Origin: Sphingomonas sp. | Lineage (GTDB): Bacteria > Pseudomonadota > Alphaproteobacteria > Sphingomonadales > Sphingomonadaceae | Direction: 5' to 3' | Length of the DNA stretch: 64,000 nt | Assembly (NCBI RefSeq): GCF_017304615.1 | Contig: NZ_JAFKLZ010000004.1 | Span: 186,001 to 250,000, forward strand | Part shown: piece by piece, positions 27,222 through 35,930 of the stretch | How positions within the stretch are numbered: position 1 is the first letter of the stretch | How the letters are laid out: each line of letters opens with the position of its first letter | Notes under the pieces: model-generated | Seen by the model: the letters and a program-made list of their open reading frames with translations, nothing else | What the model was told of the DNA's origin: nothing | Databases searched by the model: none | Made by a program: the position numbers and the translations under genes

Positions 27222-28571
27222 ATGCTGACCCCCGACATGGCGCACGACCGCGCCTCCGATATCGTTTCCCGCGCCCGTGCCGCCGGTGCTGACGCCGCCG
27301 ACGCCGTGCTGGGCGCGTCCGCCAGCGTCGATGTGTCGGTGCGGCTCGGCAAGCTCGAGGACGTCGGGCGGTCGGAAGAAGAGGAACTCGGCCTGCGCGT
27401 GTTCGTCGGGCGGCGATCGGCGTCGGCCTCGACCAGCGATCTGTCGTCCGACGCGCTCGACATATTGGTCGAGCGCGCGGTCGCGATGGCGCGCGAGGCG
27501 CCCGAGGATCAATGGGCCGGGCTCGCCCCGGAAGATCGTCTGCTCAAGGGCGACATCCCGAATCTCGACCTGCACGACGGCGACGAGCCTTCGCCCGCCT
27601 CGCTCAACGAAGCCGCACTTGCCGCGGAAGACGCCGCGCGCGCGGTCGCGGGCGTGACCAACAGCGAAGGCGGCGGCGCATCGGCGCATCGCACGACCTG
27701 GGCGCTCGCCACCAGCCACGGTTTCGCCGGCGCCTATCACACGACCAGCCACGGCATCCAGGCAAGCGTGCTGGCGGGCGGGGGCGAGGCGGCGATGGTG
27801 CGCGATTACGCCTATCACTCGGCACGCCATCTCCGCGATCTCGATTCACCGGAGGCGCTCGGCCGCAAGGCCGGGGAGCGCGCGGTCGCCCGCGTCGGCC
27901 CGGTTCAGCCGGCCAGCGGGCCGATGCCGGTGATCTTCGATCCGCGCGTCGGGTCGTCGCTGGTGGGCCACCTGGTCAGCGCGATCGCTGGTGCCGCGAT
28001 CGCCCGCGGCACCAGCTTCCTGCTCGGTAAATTGGCTGAGCGCGTGTTCGCCGACGGGATCACCATTACCGACGACCCGCACCGCCCGCGCGGTCTGCGC
28101 TCTCGCCCGTTCGATGGCGAAGGGCTCGGCGTGTCGCCGACCGATCTGGTGCGTGAGGGCGTGCTGCAGACCTGGCTGCTCGAATCGGCGTCGGCGCGGC
28201 AATTGGGACTCGAGCCGACCGGTCATGCCGTGCGCGGCGGATCGGGCGCACCGGGGGTCGGCACCAGCAACACCTATCTCGAGCCCGGCACAGCGACCCG
28301 CGACGATTTGTTCGCGGGCGTCGCGCGCGGCGTCTATGTCACCGAGCTGATCGGCATGGGCGTCAACGGCGTGACGGGCGATTACAGCCGGGGCGCGGCG
28401 GGCTTCCTGATCGAAAATGGCGAGCTGACGCGCCCGGTCGATGAGTTCACCATCGCCGGCAACCTGGCCGACATGTTCCTCAATCTGACCGCCGCAAACG
28501 ACTTGGAATTCCGCTACGCGACCAACGTACCGACGCTGCGGATCGACGGGATGACCATCGCGGGTGGCTGA
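27222..28571 (+). CDS. pmbA: TldD/PmbA family metalloprotease subunit
   Basis: A 449-aa protein of the PmbA (TldE) type: N-terminal region GADAADAVLGASASVDVSVRLGKLEDVGRSEEEELGLRVFVGRR, central VIFDPRVGSSLVGHLVSAIAGAA, and C-terminal TELIGMGVNGVTGDYSRGAAGFLIENGE. In the TldD/TldE heterodimer this subunit lacks the zinc-binding HEXXXH, and none is seen here. It works in peptide and antitoxin degradation and modified-peptide maturation. TldD itself is not in the window. An inositol-phosphatase-like gene follows. Confidence 0.93.
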   Translation: MLTPDMAHDRASDIVSRARAAGADAADAVLGASASVDVSVRLGKLEDVGRSEEEELGLRVFVGRRSASASTSDLSSDALDILVERAVAMAREAPEDQWAGLAPEDRLLKGDIPNLDLHDGDEPSPASLNEAALAAEDAARAVAGVTNSEGGGASAHRTTWALATSHGFAGAYHTTSHGIQASVLAGGGEAAMVRDYAYHSARHLRDLDSPEALGRKAGERAVARVGPVQPASGPMPVIFDPRVGSSLVGHLVSAIAGAAIARGTSFLLGKLAERVFADGITITDDPHRPRGLRSRPFDGEGLGVSPTDLVREGVLQTWLLESASARQLGLEPTGHAVRGGSGAPGVGTSNTYLEPGTATRDDLFAGVARGVYVTELIGMGVNGVTGDYSRGAAGFLIENGELTRPVDEFTIAGNLADMFLNLTAANDLEFRYATNVPTLRIDGMTIAGG

Positions 28572-28594
28572 TCTCCGCACCCAGCCAAAACCAG

Positions 28595-28666
28595 GTGCTC
28601 CGGCGAAGGCCGGAGCGTTGGCAGTTTCGCGATGCAGCTCCAACGCTCCGGCCTTCGCTGGAGTGC
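28595..28666. repeat. Paired palindromic repeat (REP-like), class D
   Basis: A 27-nt arm (28595-28621, containing GCTCCGGCGAAGGCCGGAGC) is mirrored at 28640-28666 with about 24 of 27 positions matching, around an 18-nt spacer. Each arm also contains a short palindrome. It lies between pmbA and the cysQ-like gene and overlaps an alternative upstream start codon of the latter. Confidence 0.87.
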
Positions 28667-28676
28667 GACTGAGTTG

Positions 28677-29459
28677 ATGGCGACCCTAGCCGACCAGGTC
28701 ACCGCCATCGCTGCGGAAGCGGGCGCCTATGCGCTCGGGCTGTGGCGGACCGATTACGAGCGCTGGGAAAAGGCGCCGGGCAATCCGGTGTGCGAGGTGG
28801 ACCTGGCGGTCAACACGATGCTGCGCGAGCGGCTGACCGCGCTGCTGCCCGATGCCGGCTGGCTGTCGGAGGAGACCGCCGACGACGCGGTGCGGCTCAA
28901 CCGCCGCCGCGTCTGGGTGGTCGATCCGATCGACGGCACGCGCGATTACATCCGCGACCGCGACGGCTGGGCGGTGTCGATCGCGCTGGTCGACGGCGAG
29001 CAGCCGGTGATCGGCGTGCTCGACGCGCCGGTGCGCAAGCAGGTGTGGCGCGCGGAAGCCGGCAAGGGCGCGACGCTCAACGGCCGGCCTATCGCGCATA
29101 GCGGCCGCACGATCTTCACCGGTTCGCGCACGCCGACGGACAGCCTGCCCAAGGTCGACGCCGACCTGGTCGCGGTCGCCAAGCCCAATTCGATCGCGCT
29201 GCGCATCGCGATGGTCGCGGCGGGCGAGGCCGATCTGCTCGCGACGATCCGCTGGGGCCACGAATGGGACGTCGCCGCCGCCGTCCTGATCGCGCGCGAA
29301 GCGGGGTGCGAGGTGACCGACGCGCTGGGGCGCAAACTGCGGTTCAACACGCCCCGCGCGGAAGCGTTCGGCGTGCTGGCTGTCGCGCCCGCGATCCAGC
29401 TCGCCGCGCTGGCGCGGTTGCATGATCGGGCAGTGGAGGCGTTGGGAAAGCCGCGGTAG
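28677..29459 (+). CDS. Inositol monophosphatase family protein, CysQ-like 3'(2'),5'-bisphosphate nucleotidase
   Basis: A 260-aa phosphatase with the IMPase metal motifs: GWLSEETADD (Glu-Glu), WVVDPIDGTRDYIRD (DPxDGT) and WGHEWDVAAAVLIAREAG (WDxAA). It most likely removes the 3' phosphate of PAP or PAPS, or acts on inositol phosphate. The start at 28677 is preferred because the upstream ATG at 28632 lies inside the repeat element. It follows pmbA on the same strand. Confidence 0.9.
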   Translation: MATLADQVTAIAAEAGAYALGLWRTDYERWEKAPGNPVCEVDLAVNTMLRERLTALLPDAGWLSEETADDAVRLNRRRVWVVDPIDGTRDYIRDRDGWAVSIALVDGEQPVIGVLDAPVRKQVWRAEAGKGATLNGRPIAHSGRTIFTGSRTPTDSLPKVDADLVAVAKPNSIALRIAMVAAGEADLLATIRWGHEWDVAAAVLIAREAGCEVTDALGRKLRFNTPRAEAFGVLAVAPAIQLAALARLHDRAVEALGKPR

Positions 29460-29570
29460 GGTGCGCTGCTCACGAAATGGCCGACACCCAAAATATAGAC
29501 TGGCGACCGCGTCTCGTTAGAGTGCTATGATTCTTGGTATTTCACCAGCATAAGCGCCAGGGGGTGGCAG

Positions 29571-29978
29571 ATGCGGTTTGCAAATAAGAAGCTCACGATG
29601 CTGTCCGCATGCCTGGCACTGCTTCCGGTTAAGGTCGTAGCGGCGGATGATTGGATCAAACTGGCAGAAAGCGACAATGGAACTTGGGAAGGCAGGAGGG
29701 GATCCGCTCACTTCTCCAAAAACAACTCGGGGGAGGAAGTTGTCGTCGCCTCCGGTCGTATGACCGATTTGAGAACAAAGCAAATTTATTTCGAGCAATG
29801 GTATGTCCGGGTGTCAGCCTGCCGGAATGGCTCAGGCAAACTTGTTACCGCGGACATCTCAGGTAATTTTAAGTGGGACACCGACTTCGTGCTGAACGGA
29901 GGCAACATCGCTAGCTCCTTAGCGGACATGCTTTGCAGCTTTGTGCAAGAACGCGATGGCAAGGGTCTTTCAAGCTAA
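29571..29978 (+). CDS. Small secreted protein of unknown function
   Basis: A 135-aa protein with a signal peptide (MRFANKKLTMLSACLALLPVKVVA), preceded by an AGGGGG ribosome site. The mature part begins DDWIKLAESDNGTWEGRRG and has a beta-rich pattern with two Cys residues near the end of the strands (SACRNGSG and DMLCSFVQ). It recalls the small surface-adhesin-E-like proteins that begin with a Trp-containing strand, but I cannot confirm this. Base and codon use is clearly more AT-rich than its neighbours, hinting at recent acquisition. It ends 4 bp from the convergent XpaC-like gene. Confidence 0.72.
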   Translation: MRFANKKLTMLSACLALLPVKVVAADDWIKLAESDNGTWEGRRGSAHFSKNNSGEEVVVASGRMTDLRTKQIYFEQWYVRVSACRNGSGKLVTADISGNFKWDTDFVLNGGNIASSLADMLCSFVQERDGKGLSS

Positions 29979-29982
29979 ACAG

Positions 29983-30690
29983 CTAAACCCCCGCCGTATC
30001 CCCCTGATACTTGATCTCGAGATACCGCCCGCGCGTCGACAGCGCGTCAAGGTCGCCCTGCGCCAATTGCCCGGCCATCTCGTCGATCTGGCCGCCGATC
30101 ACCTTCAGCCCGTCGACCAGTTGCTGGTCGGGCGTCTTGCCGTTGCGCTCGACGCCGCGCAGGGCGCTGGGCACGCGTTCGTAACCCTTGATGAATTCGG
30201 GGAGCTGCTCCCCCACCAGCTTGCGGATTTCGGCGGCGGCGGGGGCGTCGTCGTCGAGCGTCGCGAGCTGCGGCGACAGCGCGTTGAGCTTCACACCGAT
30301 CGCATCGACGACGCTGATCGCCGGCGCGGGCAGCATCGGGCGCTGCGCGTCGAGCCAGCGGCCGGTCTGCGACGGCAGCGCCTTGAGGTCGGTCTGGCGC
30401 AGTTTCTCGTAGGTCACCCGCCGGCTGGTCGGGGTCGCGAGTAGCACCGCAGTCGCGACCAGCATCGCGACGATCATCAGGAAGAAGCCCATGATCCCGA
30501 TCGGCCCGAACACCAGCCCGATCGTGAACGCCACGCCGATGATCGCGAGGTCGGCGATCGCGACGCGCGTCAGCCGCTTGCCGACATCGCTCTCGCGCTG
30601 CTGGCGGCGCGGGCCAACGGCATAGTTCATCGAGGTGCGGTCGAGCGCCTCGCGCGCTTTCGCGATCACCTCGTCGGTCGACGAACTCAC
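29983..30690 (-). CDS. XpaC-like membrane protein (TelA partner)
   Basis: A 235-aa protein. Residues 1-40 are charged; two adjacent membrane helices span about 45-87 (LAIIGVAFTIGLVFGPIGIMGF...LLAT); the remaining 150 residues form a cytoplasmic helical domain. Its gene starts 4 bp after telA on the same strand, and the xpaC-telA pair is a known arrangement in Firmicutes. Assignment to the XpaC (5-bromo-4-chloroindolyl phosphate hydrolysis) family is by layout and neighbour, not by a clear motif. Confidence 0.7.
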   Translation of the reverse strand: MSSSTDEVIAKAREALDRTSMNYAVGPRRQQRESDVGKRLTRVAIADLAIIGVAFTIGLVFGPIGIMGFFLMIVAMLVATAVLLATPTSRRVTYEKLRQTDLKALPSQTGRWLDAQRPMLPAPAISVVDAIGVKLNALSPQLATLDDDAPAAAEIRKLVGEQLPEFIKGYERVPSALRGVERNGKTPDQQLVDGLKVIGGQIDEMAGQLAQGDLDALSTRGRYLEIKYQGDTAGV

Positions 30691-30694
30691 GGGA

Positions 30695-31909
30695 CTACAC
30701 CGCCTCCAGCTTGAACGTGTCCACCTGCGGCCCTTCCAGCGCGGCCTGCGCCTGGCCTTCGGCTCGGGCGATATAGCCCTTCGACTTCTCGACCTCCGAC
30801 GACAGCGTCGTCACCGTGGTCTTCATGCTGTCGAGCGCCTTCATCTTGAAGTCGTCGATCGCATCCATCGTGTCGTAGATGTTCTGGAACGCGCGCTGCA
30901 GCACCTCGACCGGGATGGTCGAGGCGGCTGCCTGTTCATGGATCTGCGCGGTCTGCGACTTCAAGAGCTTGCCGGTCGAATCGATGATGTTCGCGGTCGT
31001 CGTGTTGAGCTGCGTGATCTGCTCCAACACCAGCTTCTGGTTGGTCAGCGCCTGCGCCACCGTCACCGCCGTGCGGAGCGCCGCGACCGTGGTGGTCGAG
31101 GCGCGGTCGACGCCCTTCACCAGCTCGACATTGTTCTTCTTGACCAGGTCGAGCGCCAGATAGCCCTGCACCGTCACCGCCATCTGCGTCAGCAGATCCT
31201 GCGTGCGCTGGCGAGCGTAGAACAGCGCCGTCTCGCGCAGCGCCTTGGCCTTGGCCGGGTCGGTCGCGTCGAGGTCGTTGGCCTTGTTCTCCAGCTTTTC
31301 GTCCATCACCTTCGACAGGTGGATCATCTGCTCGAGCCGACCCATCGATGTCCACAGGTTCGACCGTTCGGTGTCGATCGCGGCGTTATCCATGAGGAGC
31401 TCATCCTTGCCCGAGGCAAGGCTCTTCAGGATCGCGGAGATGTGGTTCTGCGACGATTTGTACTGGTCGAAATAGCCGGTGATCCGGGTCCCGAAAACCT
31501 TGTCGAGGAACCCGCGCCCACCGCCGAAGAACTTGCCGTTGTTCGCCGGATCGAGCTTCTCGATCGTCAGGCGCAACTGGACGAGGTCGGCGCCGACGCC
31601 CTGATCCTTGTCCATCGCGCGGACCGGGCGGTCGAGGAAGCGGTTCGACTGGTTCGCCGCCTCGCGGATTTCCTTCTGGCCCATGCTGGTGATGGCGTCG
31701 ACGCGCTTGCCGAACTCGGGGCTGTCGACGTCCTGCGCGACGAGATCGTCGATGAACGCATCGACTCGCGCCTCCAACTCGCTCTTCTTGGTGTCGTCGA
31801 CCGGCACCAGCCCCGCCGCCTTGGTCGCGGCGACCACGGGCACGGGATCGGGCGGGGTCAGCACCAGATCGGGTTCGGCGGTCGTCGTTTCGGTCGGCGT
31901 GCTAGCCAT
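30695..31909 (-). CDS. telA: Toxic anion resistance protein TelA family
   Basis: A 404-aa, almost entirely helical cytoplasmic protein of the TelA/KlaA/YaaN family. Recognisable stretches include FFGGGRGFLDKVFGTRITGYFDQYKSSQNHISAILKSLASGKDELLMDNAAI and the later LRTAVTVAQALTNQKLVLEQI. Family members are linked to tellurite or peptide-antibiotic tolerance and cell-envelope stress, but the molecular role is not settled. It is the first gene of a two-gene operon with the XpaC-like gene. Confidence 0.9.
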   Translation of the reverse strand: MASTPTETTTAEPDLVLTPPDPVPVVAATKAAGLVPVDDTKKSELEARVDAFIDDLVAQDVDSPEFGKRVDAITSMGQKEIREAANQSNRFLDRPVRAMDKDQGVGADLVQLRLTIEKLDPANNGKFFGGGRGFLDKVFGTRITGYFDQYKSSQNHISAILKSLASGKDELLMDNAAIDTERSNLWTSMGRLEQMIHLSKVMDEKLENKANDLDATDPAKAKALRETALFYARQRTQDLLTQMAVTVQGYLALDLVKKNNVELVKGVDRASTTTVAALRTAVTVAQALTNQKLVLEQITQLNTTTANIIDSTGKLLKSQTAQIHEQAAASTIPVEVLQRAFQNIYDTMDAIDDFKMKALDSMKTTVTTLSSEVEKSKGYIARAEGQAQAALEGPQVDTFKLEAV

Positions 31910-32003
31910 CGAGTCCTCCTGAGCGTGTCCCCATCATATCGGGCGCGACGCATGCGGCACAAGTGTATTGCAAATGTAACACGCTAATAACGGATGACAA
32001 GGT

Positions 32004-32573
32004 TCAGGCGTTGCGCGCCGCGCGGAGCGCCCGGCCCCACCAATCGAGTTCGCCGAACAACGCCGCGAGCCGCCGGTTTTCTGCTTCGCCCGCAGTGAAC
32101 CGGTCGCCGTCGCGCATCTGGTGCGCGCCCTGCAAATGCACCGCGCTGCTGAGCGGCGCCATCGCCAGCGCCGCGGTCACCTCGCGGAGTTGCTCGACCG
32201 ACCGCGATCCGCCCATCCCGCCGTGCGCGACGAACGCGACCGGCTTCCTAGCCCATTCCGCCGCGACGGTGTCGATCGCGTTCTTCAACACCGCGCTCAT
32301 ACCGTGATTATATTCCGGCGCGATCAGGATATAGCCGTCCATCGGGCCGATCACCGCCGCCCATTCGCGCTGCTTCTCGCCGGTATATTTGCCCGTCGCG
32401 GGCGGATTGGGTTCGGCGAACATGGGTAATTGCCACTCCGCGAGGTCGAGCAGTTTGGCGTCGAACTCGACCAGCGCGTCGATCTGTTCCTTCACCCAGT
32501 TGGCGATCGGCAGCGAGATACGCCCTTCACGGACGCTGCCGACGATGATCCCTATCTTGAGCGCTTCGGCCAT
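32004..32573 (-). CDS. NADPH-dependent FMN reductase family protein
   Basis: A 189-aa flavodoxin-like reductase. FMN-phosphate binding occurs in IIVGSVREGRISLPIANW; the substrate/FMN motif is APEYNHGMSAVLKNAIDTV; and AFVAHGGMGGSRSVEQLR follows. Similar proteins reduce quinones, azo dyes or chromate with NADPH. The start at 32573 follows GAAGG in the transcript; a start 12 codons earlier is possible. It is divergent from typA across 111 bp. Confidence 0.9.
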   Translation of the reverse strand: MAEALKIGIIVGSVREGRISLPIANWVKEQIDALVEFDAKLLDLAEWQLPMFAEPNPPATGKYTGEKQREWAAVIGPMDGYILIAPEYNHGMSAVLKNAIDTVAAEWARKPVAFVAHGGMGGSRSVEQLREVTAALAMAPLSSAVHLQGAHQMRDGDRFTAGEAENRRLAALFGELDWWGRALRAARNA

Positions 32574-32684
32574 GCCTTCGAATTCCTCGCGTGTCGTCGT
32601 CCCGATCAAGCCCTAGCCGCACCGCACAAAACGCGCTACAGGCGCCGCCGAACCGCCCGCCGGGCGCTCCAATCAGGATATAGT

Positions 32685-34508
32685 ATGAATCTCCGCAACG
32701 TGGCGATCATCGCCCACGTCGATCACGGCAAGACCACGCTCGTCGACCAGCTTTTCCGCCAATCGGGCACATTCCGCGACAATCAGCGCGTCGAGGAACG
32801 CGCGATGGATTCGAACGACCTGGAAAAGGAACGCGGGATCACGATCCTCGCCAAGCCGACCTCGATCGAGTGGGAAGGCACGCGGATCAACATCGTCGAT
32901 ACGCCGGGCCACGCCGACTTCGGCGGCGAGGTGGAACGCATCCTGTCGATGGTCGACGGCGTCGTCCTGCTGGTCGATTCGTCGGAGGGCGCGATGCCGC
33001 AGACCAAGTTCGTGACCGGCAAGGCGCTGGCGCTGGGTCTCCGCCCGATCGTCGTCGTCAACAAGATCGACCGCCCGGACGAACGCATCCAGGAAGTGCT
33101 GGACGAAGTGTTCGACCTGTTCGTGTCGCTCGATGCGACCGACGAGCAGCTCGATTTCCCCGTGCTCTACGCCTCCGGCCGCAACGGCTACGCCAACGAA
33201 GACCCGTCGTTGCGCGAAGGGACGCTGACGCCGCTGTTCCGGAAGATCGTCGACCACGTGCCCCCGCCCAGTCTGGACGAGTACGCGCCCTTCACCTTCC
33301 TGGTGACGCTGCTCGACCGCGACAATTTCCTCGGCCGTGTGCTGACCGGCCGCGTCCAGTCGGGCGTCGTGAAGGTCAACCAGCCGATCCATGCGTTGAA
33401 CGACGACGGCAAGATCATCGAGACCGGCCGCGCTTCGAAGCTGATGTCGTTCCGTGGCCTTGAGCGCGTCCCCGTCGAGGAAGCGCGCGCGGGTGACATC
33501 ATCAGCCTCGCCGGCCTGACGGTCGCGACCGTGGCCGACACCATCGCCGATCCGACCGTGACCGAGGCGATCCACGCGCAGAAGATCGATCCGCCCACGC
33601 TGTCGATGCGCTTCGCCGTCAACGACAGCCCGATGGCGGGCCGCGAAGGCAGCAAGGTCACGTCGCGCATGATCCGCGACCGGCTGGAGCGCGAGGCCGA
33701 ATCGAACGTCGCGATCAAGGTGACCGAAAGCGCCGACAAGGACAGTTTCGAAGTCGCCGGTCGCGGCGAACTCCAGCTCGGCGTGCTGATCGAGACGATG
33801 CGCCGCGAAGGCTTCGAACTCGGCATCAGCCGCCCGCGCGTGCTGTTCCGCGAGGACGAGAACGGCAACAAGACCGAACCGTACGAAACCGTCGTGATCG
33901 ACGTGGACGACGAATATTCGGGCACGGTCGTCGACAAGATGAACCAGCGCAAGGGTGAGATGACCGACATGCGCCCCTCGGGCGGCGGCAAGACGCGCAT
34001 TACCTTCTCCGCCCCATCGCGCGGCCTGATCGGTTATCACGGCGAGTTTCTGTCGGATACGCGCGGCACCGGGATCATGAACCGGCTGTTCGAGAAATAT
34101 GGCCCCCACAAGGGCCAGATCGAAGGCCGAAAGAACGGCGTGCTGATCTCGAATGGTTCTGGCGAAGCGAACAGCTACGCGCTCGGCCCGCTCGAGGATC
34201 GCGGCATCCTGTTCGTCGGGCATGGCGAAGCGCTCTACGAGGGCATGATCATCGGCGAGAACGCCAAGACGGAAGACCTAGAGGTCAATCCGATGAAGGC
34301 GAAGCAGCTGACCAACTTCCGCGCCTCGGGCGGCAAGGACGATGCGGTGCGCCTGTCGCCGCCGAAGAAAATGACGCTGGAACAGGCGATCGCGTACATC
34401 GACGACGACGAGATGGTCGAAGTGACGCCGAGCAAGATCCGGCTGCGCAAGCGTTTCCTCGATCCGCACGAGCGCAAGCGGGCGAGCCGGGCAAAGCAAG
34501 CCGCTTGA
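32685..34508 (+). CDS. typA: Ribosome-associated translational GTPase TypA/BipA
   Basis: A 607-aa GTPase related to EF-G. The G motifs are AHVDHGKTT at residues 10-18, the switch [27 protein letters not shown] and NKIDRPDER. The C-terminal unique domain includes [33 protein letters not shown]. It helps ribosome assembly and translation under stress and low temperature. The start at 32685 fits the family; the frame continues upstream without support. A strong hairpin follows the stop. Confidence 0.96.
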   Translation: MNLRNVAIIAHVDHGKTTLVDQLFRQSGTFRDNQRVEERAMDSNDLEKERGITILAKPTSIEWEGTRINIVDTPGHADFGGEVERILSMVDGVVLLVDSSEGAMPQTKFVTGKALALGLRPIVVVNKIDRPDERIQEVLDEVFDLFVSLDATDEQLDFPVLYASGRNGYANEDPSLREGTLTPLFRKIVDHVPPPSLDEYAPFTFLVTLLDRDNFLGRVLTGRVQSGVVKVNQPIHALNDDGKIIETGRASKLMSFRGLERVPVEEARAGDIISLAGLTVATVADTIADPTVTEAIHAQKIDPPTLSMRFAVNDSPMAGREGSKVTSRMIRDRLEREAESNVAIKVTESADKDSFEVAGRGELQLGVLIETMRREGFELGISRPRVLFREDENGNKTEPYETVVIDVDDEYSGTVVDKMNQRKGEMTDMRPSGGGKTRITFSAPSRGLIGYHGEFLSDTRGTGIMNRLFEKYGPHKGQIEGRKNGVLISNGSGEANSYALGPLEDRGILFVGHGEALYEGMIIGENAKTEDLEVNPMKAKQLTNFRASGGKDDAVRLSPPKKMTLEQAIAYIDDDEMVEVTPSKIRLRKRFLDPHERKRASRAKQAA

Positions 34509-34512
34509 TGCA

Positions 34513-34547
34513 AAAGGGGGCGCCGGAGATGATCCGGCGCCCCCTTT
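34513..34547 (+). terminator. Rho-independent terminator after typA
   Basis: A 15-bp perfect stem (AAAGGGGGCGCCGGA, 34513-34527, with its complement at 34533-34547) around the loop GATGA. It starts 5 bp after the typA stop codon and is followed by GTTCGATTG. Its A/T flanks suit both strands. Confidence 0.88.
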
Positions 34548-34599
34548 GTTCGATTGTCGGAAGATCGATCGGCGCAGGCGCTCCGGGAGCGTCCGTTCT

Positions 34600-35133
34600 T
34601 CAGACGGCGGCGCGGTTCCATGGCAGGCGCTGGAGCAACAGCGCCAAGCCGCACCAGCCGCTGATCCCGGCAAAGGCAAGCATACCCCCGAATAGCGCGG
34701 CGAGGTAGAAACCGAGCGCAAAACCAGCCAGCCCGGCCAGCGTGCAGGCAAGGACCAACAGACCGACGATCATCTGCACCTGACGGAAGATCGAGACGCG
34801 CGGCGTCCGACCACCGGCCACGGGCAGCCCGGCGGCGGCCCAAGCCTCTATCCCGCCTTCCATGTTCCGCACCCGCCCGGCAAGCGCCGCGGGCGCGGCA
34901 ACGCATGCCTGCCCGCCCCGCGCGCCCTTCTGGCACTGAAAGATCACCGTCATGTCGTTGCCGAGCGGCATCCGGTCGAGCAGCGCGGGCGCCTGCGCCA
35001 GCGGCATCGATGCGGCATAAGGAATGTGGCCAGCACTGAACTCGTCGGGCTCGCGCACATCGATCAGGACGGCCCTACCCGCCGCCAGCAACTGTTCGGC
35101 CTCCATAGGCATGATGGGGTTCACGACGTTCAT
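34600..35133 (-). CDS. Rhodanese-domain membrane protein, YgaP-like
   Basis: A 177-aa protein. The rhodanese domain (about residues 8-110) has LIDVREPDEFSAGHIPYA and the active-site loop with Cys67 and Arg72 (CQKGAR). The C-terminal DUF2892-like part has two membrane helices (VQMIVGLLVLACTLAGLAGF and LAALFGGMLAFAGISGW). This domain order matches E. coli YgaP, a membrane sulfurtransferase. Its ATG overlaps the stop of the ArsR-type regulator gene (ATGA), the same pairing as ygaVP. It probably handles persulfide sulfur. Confidence 0.92.
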   Translation of the reverse strand: MNVVNPIMPMEAEQLLAAGRAVLIDVREPDEFSAGHIPYAASMPLAQAPALLDRMPLGNDMTVIFQCQKGARGGQACVAAPAALAGRVRNMEGGIEAWAAAGLPVAGGRTPRVSIFRQVQMIVGLLVLACTLAGLAGFALGFYLAALFGGMLAFAGISGWCGLALLLQRLPWNRAAV

Positions 35134-35459
35134 TCGTCTTCCTTCCTGCAGAAATGGCGGCGCAGCGTCGTCATCATCTCGGCGACGGCAGGGTGGACGA
35201 TCGTGTAGTGCAGCGTGCGATGGTCGCGCCGCGCGGCGACGATCGCTTCGTCCTTCAGCTTGTTCAGATGCTGCGACATCGACGTCGGCGCGATGCCGGT
35301 CGCGGCGATCAACTGGCCGACGCTGCGTTCGCCTGCGGCCAGCTCGCACAGGATCATCAGCCGGTGCGGATTGGCGAGACCGGACAGGAACGCGGCCGCA
35401 TTTTCGGCATGCGGCGCCATCTCATCGCGCAGGTTGACAGAAAGCGGGCTTGTTTTCAT
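35130..35459 (-). CDS. ArsR/SmtB-family repressor, YgaV/BigR-like sulfur-species sensor
   Basis: A 109-aa winged-helix regulator: HRLMILCELAAGERSVGQLIAATGIAPTSMSQHLNKLKD (helix-turn-helix) and RDHRTLHYTI (wing). Two Cys residues, Cys38 in the second helix and Cys104 near the C-terminus, sit where BigR/SqrR/YgaV carry their reactive dithiol, while the metal-site CxC of metal sensors is absent. This suggests sensing of hydrogen sulfide, persulfides or oxidants (inference). It is coupled to the YgaP-like gene and divergent from an AhpD-like gene. The start at 35459 is chosen over one 19 codons earlier, which would cover the operator. Confidence 0.9.
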   Translation of the reverse strand: MKTSPLSVNLRDEMAPHAENAAAFLSGLANPHRLMILCELAAGERSVGQLIAATGIAPTSMSQHLNKLKDEAIVAARRDHRTLHYTIVHPAVAEMMTTLRRHFCRKEDE

Positions 35460-35463
35460 ATCG

Positions 35464-35479
35464 TGAATATATAAATTCA
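35464..35479. promoter_or_regulatory. Candidate operator of the ArsR-type repressor
   Basis: TGAATATATAAATTCA is a 16-bp near-perfect palindrome (14 of 16 positions paired) in the 49-bp gap between the divergent ArsR-type and AhpD-like genes. It contains TATAAATT, which could serve as a -10 element. An AT-rich TGAAT-N6-ATTCA site is in keeping with ArsR-family dimers. The position suggests control of both directions. Confidence 0.6.
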
Positions 35480-35508
35480 TACGAACATAAATCAATAGGA
35501 GTTTGACC

Positions 35509-35868
35509 ATGGCCAAGGATTATCGAGCGATCACCCAGGACATCGGCGCCTATACCGCGCAGTTGCGCAAGCTGGCGCCCGAGACGATGCAGGGTTTCCA
35601 CGCCATATCGAAGGCGGCGAGCGCGGACGGCGCGGTCGATGCGAAGACCAAGGAACTGATCGCATTGGCGATCGGCGTCACCCAGCATTGCGATGGATGC
35701 ATCGGCTTTCATGCAAAGGCGCTGGTCGGCATGGGGGCAACGCGCGACGAGGTCGGCGAAGTTATGGCGATGTGCGTCTATATGGGCGGCGGGCCGGCGC
35801 TGATGTACGCGGCCGACGCCCTGCGCGCCTATGACCAGTTTGCCGATGGCGCACGCCAGGCGGCCTGA
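35509..35868 (+). CDS. Carboxymuconolactone decarboxylase / AhpD-like protein
   Basis: A 119-aa helical protein with the AhpD catalytic pattern CDGCIGFH: Cys61, Cys64 and His68. This CxxCxxxH set supports thiol-based peroxidase or disulfide reductase chemistry rather than lactone decarboxylation. The ATG at 35509 follows AGGAG (35497-35501) with good spacing; the in-frame TTG two codons earlier is less likely. It is divergent from the ArsR/rhodanese operon and probably under the same operator, so it likely belongs to a sulfur or oxidant response. Confidence 0.9.
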   Translation: MAKDYRAITQDIGAYTAQLRKLAPETMQGFHAISKAASADGAVDAKTKELIALAIGVTQHCDGCIGFHAKALVGMGATRDEVGEVMAMCVYMGGGPALMYAADALRAYDQFADGARQAA

Positions 35869-35869
35869 A

Positions 35870-35916
35870 CGGGCGGTCCGGCGGGTGCTCCGGGAAACCC
35901 GTGCACCACCCGCCCG
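35870..35916. terminator. Compound hairpin between convergent genes
   Basis: CGGGCGG (35870-35876) pairs with CCGCCCG (35910-35916). Inside, GGTGC (35884-35888) pairs with GCACC (35903-35907), and at the tip CGGG-AAA-CCCG closes. It starts 1 base after the AhpD-like stop and lies 14 bp from the SDR stop, so it could end transcription from both sides. Confidence 0.6.
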
Positions 35917-35930
35917 ATCAGGCTGACGGA

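Noticed and set aside
8696-28666. Repeated palindromes as a CRISPR array
   Set aside because: They are scattered singly between genes, differ in class, and have no regular spacers or cas genes.
32430-32684. An 85-residue N-terminal extension of TypA
   Set aside because: It overlaps the FMN reductase gene on the other strand, and the TypA G1 motif starts only 10 residues after 32685.
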